Made by a program: the position numbers and the translations under genes
Assembly: GCA_030598885.1 (NCBI GenBank)
Contig: JAUVOZ010000109.1
Coordinates: forward strand, 1 to 6,815
Length of the DNA stretch: 6,815 nt
DNA from: Anaerolineae bacterium
GTDB lineage: Bacteria; Chloroflexota; Anaerolineae; Anaerolineales; E44-bin32
Direction of reading: 5' to 3'
The notes under the pieces: generated by a model
Told to the model about the DNA's origin: nothing
Seen by the model: only the letters and a program-made list of their open reading frames with translations
Databases searched by the model: none
In this document: in pieces, positions 1-5,436 of the stretch
How the letters are laid out: every line of letters begins with the position of its first letter
Position numbering within the stretch: the stretch's first letter is position 1

Positions 1-32
1 CGGGCTCGTTCGGGATGACATTAACAAGTAGT

Positions 33-139
33 TGTCACTCCGAGCAGCTATGCTGCGAGGAGTCTCCACGCTACCAGCATAATTCCCTGACGAAGCTCCG
101 GAGGAGATCCCTCGCTCCCAGAGTTCGTTCGGGAGAACA
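33..139. repeat. Degenerate intergenic inverted repeat
   Basis: The left arm (33-67, starting TGTCACTCCGAGC and ending GAGGAGTCTCC) is matched imperfectly by the reverse complement of 103-139 (TGTTCTCCCGAAC ... GAGGGATCTCC). About 35 bp separate the arms. A second fragment of the right-arm end lies at 4-20 and agrees with 123-139 at 14 of 17 positions, so another unit probably ends at the window edge. The left arm contains a perfect 5-bp inverted repeat, GCAGC-TAT-GCTGC, at 44-56. The pattern resembles dispersed intergenic repeats common in Chloroflexota genomes; this is from memory and was not searched. Lying just past the end of the leftward gene pair, it could also fold in their transcript and act as a 3' end, but no clear U-tract is visible. 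Confidence 0.55.
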
Positions 140-188
140 CGTTTGATGATATTGACTTTAGCAGATGAAGAGGTCCGGGGAATCACTA

Positions 189-965
189 TCACTTACTGTT
201 TAGAACGGCGATCATTTCATCGTGAATATGACCGTTGGTTGCCAGGATCGATGTCGGCTCGGCGAAGACTTCTTCGCCTCCGTCGATGCGAGTAACCAGC
301 CCTCCAGCTTCCTTCACCATGAGCAGTCCCGCTCCCCAGTCCCAAGGCCACAAGCGCATTTCCCAATAACCGTCAAACCGCCCCGAGGCCACATATGCTA
401 AATCTAGAGCGGCTGCTCCTAACCGTCGCACCCCTCGCGATTGGAGGATCAGTCTAGCGAAATGATCGAGGTTGTTATCCGGATTGGTGCGCATGTCGTA
501 GGGGAAACCGGTCGACAATAGACTTTCGTTGAGTGTCGTGGCAGCGGAGACGTGCAGGCGGCGGTCGTTGAGCCATGCGCCACCATCGATGGTGGCATGG
601 AAAAGCTCATCTCGCATCGGGTCGTAGATCACCCCTAGCAGCGGTTGGCTCCCTTGGGCGAAAGCGAGAGAGATGACGAAGATGGGGATGCCATGGGCGA
701 AGTTTGTGGTGCCGTCGAGTGGGTCGATAAACCAGCAGTGCTCGCCTTCCCCGACTAACCCTTTCTCCTCGGCCATGATGGCATCGTTGGGAAAAGCCTG
801 TTGGATGCCCTTGACAAGCAATTGCTCGGAGCGCAGGTCGAACTCTGTTATTAGGTCGATTTCCCCCTTGTAGTTGACCTCGGTTACTTGGTCATACCCC
901 TCACGGAGCAGCGCGCCTGCTTGACGCGCCAGGTCAGTAGCAATTGTGAGCCTATCTTCTGTCAT
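189..965 (-). CDS. suhB: Inositol monophosphatase family protein (SuhB-like)
   Basis: This 258-residue protein belongs to the Mg-dependent inositol monophosphatase family, which hydrolyses phosphate monoesters such as myo-inositol-1-phosphate, fructose-1,6-bisphosphate or histidinol phosphate in the cytoplasm. The metal-binding signature is complete: the acidic pair E66-E67, then DPLDGTTNF at 81-89, and the second signature WDWGAG at 208-213 with metal ligand D209. The usual second signature is WDxAAG, so the G at 211 is a mild variation. Length is normal for the family. The ATG at 965 is preceded by AAAAGGAA about 9 nt upstream, which supports this start. The gene lies 60 bp downstream of the rRNA methyltransferase gene with no terminator visible between them, so the two are probably one transcript. 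Family assignment is firm; the substrate cannot be read from the sequence. Confidence 0.93.
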   Translation of the reverse strand: MTEDRLTIATDLARQAGALLREGYDQVTEVNYKGEIDLITEFDLRSEQLLVKGIQQAFPNDAIMAEEKGLVGEGEHCWFIDPLDGTTNFAHGIPIFVISLAFAQGSQPLLGVIYDPMRDELFHATIDGGAWLNDRRLHVSAATTLNESLLSTGFPYDMRTNPDNNLDHFARLILQSRGVRRLGAAALDLAYVASGRFDGYWEMRLWPWDWGAGLLMVKEAGGLVTRIDGGEEVFAEPTSILATNGHIHDEMIAVLNSK

Positions 966-1025
966 GTTAGTGTATTCCTTTTAATGTTGTGTATGCGATG
1001 TAGTTCGACAGCGACATCTTCGCGC

Positions 1026-2255
1026 TCACTCCTGACGCTGCCAAACCGACAGCGTCTCAATATGGTAGGTTTGCGGAAAGAGGTCGATGGGTGTGCAACG
1101 TTCCAGATGGTAGCCAGCCTTCGCCAGACGTTGGCCATCTCGGGCAAGTGTGGCTGTGTCGCAGGAGACGTAAACCAGGCGTGGTGGGGCTAAATTAATC
1201 AGCAGCTTGAGGACTTCCCGGCTGAGCCCGGCGCGTGGCGGGTCGACCAGCACTGCGTCGGGTTGGGATTGGATGGAAGACAGGGCGACATCGACCGTCG
1301 CCTCATAAAGCTCGATGTCGTTATATTCATCCAGGTTTTCTACGAAGTCTGCGCATGCCCAGGGGGACTCCTCGACGGCAACCAGAAGGGCTCCTGCTCG
1401 GGCTAAGAAAGCGCTGAACAGACCAACCCCAGCGTATAAATCGAAAACTGTCTCACCTGGTCGGACCTCGATCGCTTCCAGCACGCGACTGACCAACTCA
1501 CCAGCCAGGACAGTGTGCACCTGGAAGAAAGAATGAGCCGAGACTTGAAAGGTGCGATCGAGCACCTCGATTGGAAGGAAACCATCACCGGCCATCACGG
1601 ATGTGCCAACTGGACTGAACCAGACGACCGAAGCCGGGAGGTCGATGACCATTTCGACCTCGGGTTCGCCTTTGCCATGTAATATGATCATTCTCGCGCC
1701 CCCGGCACCAACGCGTAGCGCAACCCGATCCAGGCCTGGGATGGTCTCCAGATCAAGGCGAGGCCATAGATCGGTTAGGTCCGGTTCAGGGAGGTAGCAC
1801 TCCTCGATGGAGACGATGTGATTCGAGTTGGCAGCCATGAAGCCCAGCCGACCATCTGATGTCAGACTGAACTGTAGATTATTGCGAGTGTGCCATGGTG
1901 AGGGGGAGGCGACAGTGGCCTCGACGGGTGGGTCCTTGAATCCGCCGAGTCGCTCCAACTGTGAACGCACGATTTCAGTTTTTATCCGTAACTGCTCGGA
2001 GTAGGGCATGTGCTGGTAATGGCAGCCCCCGCAATCAGCGAAATGACGGCAACGAGGTGCAATCCGCTGGGGTGAGACATCGATTACCTCTACCAGTCGG
2101 GCGCGAGCCCAGCGCTGATGTACCTCGACAGTTTCCACTCGCACCCGTTCACCTGGCAAAGCGAACGGTACGAAGATCATCCTGTTATCAGCGTCGCGGC
2201 CAAAGGCGTCACCGCCGTAGGCCATCCCGGTAAGCGTGAGGTCGAGTATATTCAT
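1026..2255 (-). CDS. rlmD: 23S rRNA (uracil-5-)-methyltransferase, RlmD/RumA type
   Basis: This 409-residue enzyme is a class I SAM-dependent m5U methyltransferase acting on rRNA (TrmA/RlmD superfamily). An N-terminal TRAM-like beta domain spans about residues 1-60. It is followed by the 4Fe-4S ligands C69, C75, C78 and C153 in the spacing seen in RlmD and RlmC. The C-terminal catalytic domain has SFFQVH (242-247), the SAM-binding loop FDLYAGVGLF (271-280), DPPRAGL (338-344) and the nucleophilic C365 in YVSCDTATLARD. The general base is probably E400, in HIETL. The cluster cysteines argue against TrmA; which uracil is modified cannot be told. The ATG at 2255 is preceded in frame by a close stop, so it is the only plausible start, although its Shine-Dalgarno sequence is weak. 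It diverges from the stress-like gene cluster on the right and is followed by the suhB-like gene. Confidence 0.93.
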   Translation of the reverse strand: MNILDLTLTGMAYGGDAFGRDADNRMIFVPFALPGERVRVETVEVHQRWARARLVEVIDVSPQRIAPRCRHFADCGGCHYQHMPYSEQLRIKTEIVRSQLERLGGFKDPPVEATVASPSPWHTRNNLQFSLTSDGRLGFMAANSNHIVSIEECYLPEPDLTDLWPRLDLETIPGLDRVALRVGAGGARMIILHGKGEPEVEMVIDLPASVVWFSPVGTSVMAGDGFLPIEVLDRTFQVSAHSFFQVHTVLAGELVSRVLEAIEVRPGETVFDLYAGVGLFSAFLARAGALLVAVEESPWACADFVENLDEYNDIELYEATVDVALSSIQSQPDAVLVDPPRAGLSREVLKLLINLAPPRLVYVSCDTATLARDGQRLAKAGYHLERCTPIDLFPQTYHIETLSVWQRQE

Positions 2256-2325
2256 CTTGATCGCCAGTGAAATCAGGGATGGAAAGCCTGTTTGTAGCCT
2301 CCTTTACCGCATTCACTATGGGACC

Positions 2326-2353
2326 ATTCTATCAGACCAGGTAGGGTAGCCAA
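2326..2353 (-). promoter_or_regulatory. Possible leftward promoter for rlmD-suhB
   Basis: Read on the minus strand, TTGGCT (2353-2348) is followed after 16 bp by TAGAAT (2331-2326). A TG one base upstream of the -10 gives an extended -10 element. Transcription would start near 2319, leaving a leader of about 64 nt before the methyltransferase ATG. The -10 is good but the -35 is only half consensus, so this is a tentative call made by eye. Confidence 0.35.
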
Positions 2354-2397
2354 TAGACCGGTTGGAATCGAATTCAAGCAACCTAATTCAAGAATAT

Positions 2398-2417
2398 TAA
2401 TATAAATATTTATATTA
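2398..2417. promoter_or_regulatory. 20-bp perfect AT palindrome upstream of the main promoter
   Basis: The 20 bases 2398-2417 read identically on both strands (TAATATAAAT and its reverse complement) and consist only of A and T. They end 12 bp before the -35 hexamer of the rightward promoter, centred about 57 bp upstream of the predicted start. This position suits an activator or repressor operator, or an AT-rich UP element contacted by the alpha subunit of RNA polymerase. Palindromes arise more easily by chance in pure AT sequence, so function is unproven. Confidence 0.4.
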
Positions 2418-2429
2418 TTGAAGTAATAC

Positions 2430-2457
2430 TTGACAATAGTTATAGTTATGCTATAAT
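2430..2457 (+). promoter_or_regulatory. Consensus sigma70-type promoter for the rightward cluster
   Basis: TTGACA (2430-2435) and TATAAT (2452-2457) both match the housekeeping consensus exactly. They are separated by 16 bp, and TG at 2449-2450 adds an extended -10. The predicted start is near 2464. The spacer holds the hexamer ATAGTT twice in tandem (2436-2447). The promoter points at the DUF2089 gene 320 nt downstream and is the only strong one seen in the window, so it probably serves the genes to its right. A promoter this close to consensus usually needs repression to be regulated, which makes the flanking dyads relevant. Confidence 0.8.
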
Positions 2458-2481
2458 GTTGCGGAATTATTGAAGGTTACC

Positions 2482-2499
2482 TTTACTTTATCAAGTAAA
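2482..2499 (+). promoter_or_regulatory. Dyad just downstream of the promoter
   Basis: TTTACTT (2482-2488) and AAGTAAA (2493-2499) form a perfect 7-bp inverted repeat around a 4-base TATC loop, about 18 nt after the predicted transcription start. It could be a repressor operator in the initially transcribed region or a small 5' hairpin in the mRNA. No U-tract follows, so it is not a terminator. Confidence 0.4.
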
Positions 2500-2509
2500 A
2501 GTCAGATTA

Positions 2510-2722
2510 ATGGAATTTAGAATACATTTTGGAAAAACCGTATTTGCAGAGCATCAACCTGCGAGGCGACAAACGCCGAAGCATGGGTCTGATATCCTTG
2601 CCCGGCATAGCAGTCGCAATCATCTAGGGAGAGTCGCCCTCTCGTGGCTTGGAGCGTTATTGGTTAAGGCGGGGACCTCGATGGAGAGGGTGACCGACGA
2701 GTGGGTATCGGTAGATGGATGA
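2510..2722 (+). CDS. Possible small protein, 70 aa, unknown
   Basis: I do not recognise this protein with confidence. It is strongly basic in the middle and ends with an amphipathic stretch, LSWLGALLVKAG (roughly residues 44-55), that recalls the C-terminal segment of small uncharacterised proteins found in Chloroflexota and Actinobacteria. It lies in the leader of the DUF2089 gene and ends 63 nt before that gene's ATG. Against it, no Shine-Dalgarno sequence precedes the ATG, and the first dozen codons are AT-rich like the surrounding promoter region. It may instead be untranslated leader. Confidence 0.33.
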   Translation: MEFRIHFGKTVFAEHQPARRQTPKHGSDILARHSSRNHLGRVALSWLGALLVKAGTSMERVTDEWVSVDG

Positions 2723-2785
2723 TAGAGTGGATGCATGCTGGTGTTTGGGTTTCGACAATGATGGAGTTGGGAAGGAGTTGAGGGT

Positions 2786-3160
2786 ATGAATCCTATGCTC
2801 ACCACCTGTCCGGTTTGCGGCGAGCGGTTAGAGATCACTCGCTTTGAATGTCGTAGTTGTGATACCACCATCGAAGGGCACTTTGACATCGGTCGTCTTG
2901 GTCGACTCTCTGGTGAGCAGTTAGCCTTCGTTGAAACGTTTATTCGGTGTGAGGGCAAGCTTAGTCGGATGGAACCTGAATTGGGAATGTCTTATCCGAC
3001 AATTCGTGCTCGATTGAATGAAGTTATTCAGACGTTAGGTTTCCCGGTTGGACCGGTGGCACCGCAGATGAGTGACGAGGAGAGACATCGTGTTCTTGAC
3101 GACCTGGCCAGCGGGGCGATCACCCCCGAGGAGGCTATGCTTCGGTTGGAAGGAGAGTGA
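2786..3160 (+). CDS. DUF2089 family protein: zinc ribbon, HTH, SHOCT-like tail
   Basis: This 124-residue protein starts with a zinc ribbon, C8-x2-C11 and C22-x2-C25. A helical region at about 40-86 follows, containing LGMSYPTIRARLNEVIQTLG, which reads as a helix-turn-helix typical of DUF2089. The last 30 residues (95-124) form a SHOCT-like helical hairpin with the pattern ER..VL..L..G.I..EEA...L, shared with three other proteins in this cluster. Family members are generally thought to be DNA-binding regulators, but no target is established here. GAAGGAG lies 8 nt before the ATG, and an in-frame stop at 2759 rules out a longer form with an upstream ATG. As the first recognised gene after the strong promoter, it may regulate its own operon. 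The repeat-protein gene follows 45 bp later. Confidence 0.9.
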   Translation: MNPMLTTCPVCGERLEITRFECRSCDTTIEGHFDIGRLGRLSGEQLAFVETFIRCEGKLSRMEPELGMSYPTIRARLNEVIQTLGFPVGPVAPQMSDEERHRVLDDLASGAITPEEAMLRLEGE

Positions 3161-3205
3161 GGCTCAGGACATCGTAACGTGAGGCTCGAGCAAGGAGGTT
3201 AGAAG

Positions 3206-4318
3206 ATGGAAAAGGTCAAGATGGAGGTAGGCGAAGCACCGACGGTGAATATCGAGTCGATTGGGGGAGATCTTCGGCTGTCTGGTAGAAATGACACCCA
3301 ATTTGAAGCTCAGGCACCAGAGAAGGGCAGTCTCAACGTTGAACAAGACGATAATCAGATCAGTGTCACCTGCCGTTCTGGTTGCCTGATCTTTCTCCCC
3401 GTCGGCGCACGGGTCGAGGTCGAGCAAGTTGGCGGAGACGCAAGAGTGACGGGTCTTACCAATGAAGTGATGATGAAAACGGTGGGGGGCGATCTAAGCC
3501 TGCGTCGAGTGGGTCGGTCAACCTTCGAGCTTATCGGGGGAGACCTGTATGCCCGCAAGGTGGATGGCGATCTTACCGTTGACCGGATCGGCGGCGACGC
3601 GGTTGCGGAAAAGGTGGAAGGGGATGTCCGCTTACGCGCGGTTGGTGGGGATCTCGTGTTACACAAAGTAACCGGCTTGGTGGAAACCACGGTTGGTGGT
3701 GATGCCAGCCTTACCCTTTCCCCAAGTGCGGAGACACACTCAGTTGTCCATGCCGGTGGTGACCTGTCTTGCCGTCTTCCTGAGGATGTCTCGGCAAGTA
3801 TCACCGTACATGCGGGCGGGGATATTGCATTACCCTCCGATGTTGAGCGAGAGGACACCGACGAGGGGACGACCTTCCGTTTGGGCGATGCTGAAGCCAC
3901 GATAGAGCTCTCAGCAGGTGGTAACCTGTGGTTACGTGTAGGGAAGGGAGAGGTGGACTACGCGGAGGATATAGTGGGGAGTGTGATGGGCGAGCTGGAT
4001 GGTAGACTTGCCGAGATGGAAGCGCGCTTCAACGCGATAGGCGCTGGGATGTATGCCTTCGATGCCGAGCGTATTGGGGCAAGGGTCCGCCGTTCGGTGG
4101 CCCGAGCAAGGCGAAAGGCAGCCAAAGCTCAATCTCGGGCGGAGAAGCGGGTCGCCAGGCGCAAGCGTGGGCGAACCATCACCTTTGGCACCTCTGAACC
4201 ACAGACACCTAAGGTGAGCGAAGATGAGCGGCTGGCGGTCCTGCGTATGCTGGAGAAAGGCACCATCTCGGTTGAGGAGGCTGAGAAGTTACTTCGTAGT
4301 TTGGGGAGTGAAGCCTGA
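3206..4318 (+). CDS. GGD-repeat (DUF4097-like) protein with C-terminal SHOCT-like domain
   Basis: This 370-residue protein has three parts. Residues 17-240 carry repeated short beta-strand units marked by GGD at 20, 77, 94, 111, 129, 147, 164, 184 and 204 and GGN at 238, with DGD at 120 and EGD at 138 between them. Spacing is 17 residues, or 9 where the half-units show, then 20. This suggests a beta-solenoid or adhesin-like sheet as in DUF4097 proteins such as YvlB and LiaX. Residues 290-323 are extremely rich in Arg, Lys and Ala. Residues 337-370 are a SHOCT-like hairpin. No signal peptide or membrane segment is visible, so export is not indicated. A near-perfect ribosome site, AAGGAGGT, sits 6 nt before the ATG. 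In YvlB and LiaX the SHOCT-like part is N-terminal; here it is C-terminal. A scaffold or sensor role in envelope stress is inference. Confidence 0.88.
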   Translation: MEKVKMEVGEAPTVNIESIGGDLRLSGRNDTQFEAQAPEKGSLNVEQDDNQISVTCRSGCLIFLPVGARVEVEQVGGDARVTGLTNEVMMKTVGGDLSLRRVGRSTFELIGGDLYARKVDGDLTVDRIGGDAVAEKVEGDVRLRAVGGDLVLHKVTGLVETTVGGDASLTLSPSAETHSVVHAGGDLSCRLPEDVSASITVHAGGDIALPSDVEREDTDEGTTFRLGDAEATIELSAGGNLWLRVGKGEVDYAEDIVGSVMGELDGRLAEMEARFNAIGAGMYAFDAERIGARVRRSVARARRKAAKAQSRAEKRVARRKRGRTITFGTSEPQTPKVSEDERLAVLRMLEKGTISVEEAEKLLRSLGSEA

Positions 4319-4340
4319 CAGCTGCGGTTATTACTCAGTC

Positions 4341-4358
4341 CCGGAGCGAACGCTCCGG
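4341..4358 (+). repeat. Perfect GC-rich inverted repeat at the GNAT gene start
   Basis: CCGGAGCG-AA-CGCTCCGG is a perfect 8-bp inverted repeat; with a realistic loop it is a 7-bp stem closed by four bases. It lies between the stop of the repeat-protein gene and the first ATG of the GNAT gene. No U-tract follows, so a terminator is unlikely. It resembles short dispersed palindromic repeats. It also falls inside an open reading frame that continues into the GNAT gene, so it may be translated or may mark an insertion at the original start. Confidence 0.5.
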
Positions 4359-4386
4359 TCTACGACCGATCGATCCGCGCCGTGAC

Positions 4387-5298
4387 ATGCGCGCAGTTGC
4401 CGATCTGATTGAGAGCGCCTTTGCTGGTGGTCTTGATCCCGACGGGCGCCGGATGTTGCGTTGGATGCGCAGGCTCAGTCGCGTCGGTTGGATCGGCTGG
4501 GTTCTTAACTACTGGTTGCTACCTCCAGCAGCTCACCCGTTTGGGTTTGTGTGGGAGGTAGATGGTCGCATAGTGGGTAACGCCAGCTTGCTGAGGGTTG
4601 AGGGGTGTCCAAGGCGGTGGGTTCTTTCCAATGTGGCGGTCTACCCCGATCACCGAAGGCGAGGGATAGGACGGGCTCTGGTCCAGGCTTCGATCGATAT
4701 GGTCCAGCGTCGCCGGGGGGAGGTAATCTTGCTGCAAGTGGAGCGAGACAATCGGGATGCCCAGGTTCTTTACGCTTCGTATGGTTTTAGACCGCTATCC
4801 ACCCGTACGACCTGGGTCCGGCGAAAGTATCAAGCCTTGCCGGTAACGGCGGAGTATGGCCTCGCACGTCGGCGGAAACGAGGGGAGTGGCATGAGCAGT
4901 GGGAGCTTGCCCGTCGAGTGTATCCAGAGGGCTTGATCTGGCCATTTCCGGTGGCAGCAAGTCTTTTCCATCCGCACAGTTTGACCGGCGCATTCGGTCT
5001 TCATAGCATGCGGCATTGGGTTTGGTCGGAAGGCGGCAAGTTATTAGCTAGCTTGGTTGCGCGCAGGGGGATTGAGCGTGGAAGCTGGCGCCTGATCCTG
5101 GTCGCCGAACCGCAGGCGCGCGGACGGGTGGAAGTGGGTTTGTTGGCGCGGGTTTTGGATGATCTCACTCCCAGCGATCACATAGTGCTTGACTATCCGG
5201 CTGGTTTGGCTGAAGTGGAATTGAGAGAACTCGGCTTCCAACCCGAGCGTACGCTCACCTGGATGGCGTTCGACATGAGTAACTATTTAAATGGATGA
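4387..5298 (+). CDS. GNAT family N-acetyltransferase, probably two-domain
   Basis: From the first ATG this is 303 residues. The N-terminal half is a GNAT acetyltransferase domain: acetyl-CoA motif A is VAVYPDHRRRGIGRAL (83-98), and motif B runs to YASYGF (129-134) with N122. The second half (about 195-300) has a GNAT-like order of strands, ending in ELGFQPERTL, but lacks a pyrophosphate-binding loop. It may be a degenerate second GNAT fold. The substrate is unknown. The start is doubtful: the frame is open back to 4312 and encodes GLRPIDPRRD directly before the ATG, which looks like the missing first strand of the fold. No Shine-Dalgarno sequence precedes the ATG, whereas GGGGAG lies 6 nt before an in-frame CTG at 4315. 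The gene interrupts the SHOCT-like gene series and carries no SHOCT-like hairpin itself. Confidence 0.88.
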   Translation: MRAVADLIESAFAGGLDPDGRRMLRWMRRLSRVGWIGWVLNYWLLPPAAHPFGFVWEVDGRIVGNASLLRVEGCPRRWVLSNVAVYPDHRRRGIGRALVQASIDMVQRRRGEVILLQVERDNRDAQVLYASYGFRPLSTRTTWVRRKYQALPVTAEYGLARRRKRGEWHEQWELARRVYPEGLIWPFPVAASLFHPHSLTGAFGLHSMRHWVWSEGGKLLASLVARRGIERGSWRLILVAEPQARGRVEVGLLARVLDDLTPSDHIVLDYPAGLAEVELRELGFQPERTLTWMAFDMSNYLNG

Positions 5299-5342
5299 GC
5301 TTATGGGGATCAAAGGCCGCTTGATGTCTTGGAGGTAAAGCG

Positions 5343-5356
5343 GTCACTGTAGTGAC
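5343..5356. promoter_or_regulatory. Perfect 14-bp dyad between GNAT and SHOCT-TM genes
   Basis: GTCACT-GT-AGTGAC is a perfect 6-bp inverted repeat in the 138-bp gap after the GNAT gene. Its size and symmetry suit a dimeric regulator's operator. As RNA it would form only a weak, tight hairpin, and the TTTTT at 5371 is too far away for a terminator. No convincing promoter is seen next to it. Confidence 0.35.
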
Positions 5357-5365
5357 AGAAGAGAT

Positions 5366-5425
5366 ATGACTTTTTATTCGAACTGGTGGAAGGATTATTT
5401 AGAGGGCGAAGCAGCTGATGGTTGA
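5366..5425 (+). CDS. Possible 19-aa ORF upstream of the SHOCT-TM gene
   Basis: ATG at 5366 opens a 19-codon frame (MTFYSNWWKDYLEGEAADG) that closes at TGA 5423-5425, within the ribosome-binding region of the next gene. The composition, aromatic then acidic, is protein-like, and a purine-rich AGAAGAGA stands just before the ATG. Translation ending there could affect initiation at the next gene. With so short a frame, chance is a serious alternative. Confidence 0.2.
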   Translation: MTFYSNWWKDYLEGEAADG

Positions 5426-5436
5426 GGGAGGGATGA

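Larger units (their letters stand above)
2256..2785. other. Divergent intergenic region with long leader
   Basis: These 530 bases separate the leftward methyltransferase gene from the rightward cluster. Bases 2370-2520 are strikingly AT-rich and hold the main promoter and two dyads, annotated separately. From the predicted transcription start near 2464 to the DUF2089 start codon the leader is about 320 nt. It has small hairpins such as GGCG/CGCC around 2565-2577 and GAGAG/CTCTC around 2629-2643, and one possible small ORF. I recognise no known riboswitch, T-box or tmRNA core in it. Confidence 0.5.

Noticed and set aside
2298..2305. AAAGGAGG on the minus strand, 42 nt before the methyltransferase ATG
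   Set aside because: No ATG, GTG or TTG follows at a usable distance, and an in-frame stop lies between it and the ATG, so it does not mark an alternative start.
2521..2660. Possible riboswitch or structured ncRNA in the leader
   Set aside because: Only short 4-5 bp stems were found by eye, and no conserved core of a class I know (cobalamin, c-di-AMP, T-box, tmRNA, SRP).
2719..2781. 20-codon frame starting at an ATGA overlap with the end of the 70-codon ORF
   Set aside because: It resembles translational coupling towards the DUF2089 gene, but the composition is unremarkable, the upstream ORF is itself doubtful, and so short a frame is expected by chance.
3157..3187. GTGAGGCTC repeated twice, 22 bp apart
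   Set aside because: Only two 9-bp copies, the first overlapping a stop codon; no array and no symmetry.
3355..3900. 181-codon minus-strand ORF opposite the GGD-repeat gene
   Set aside because: It is Ser/Pro/Arg-rich and mirrors the repeats on the coding strand; the plus-strand gene has a strong ribosome site and clear domain logic, so this is a shadow frame.
4341..4358. Rho-independent terminator after the GGD-repeat gene
   Set aside because: The stem is strong but the following bases (TCTACGACC) hold no U-tract, and the frame of the next gene runs through it.
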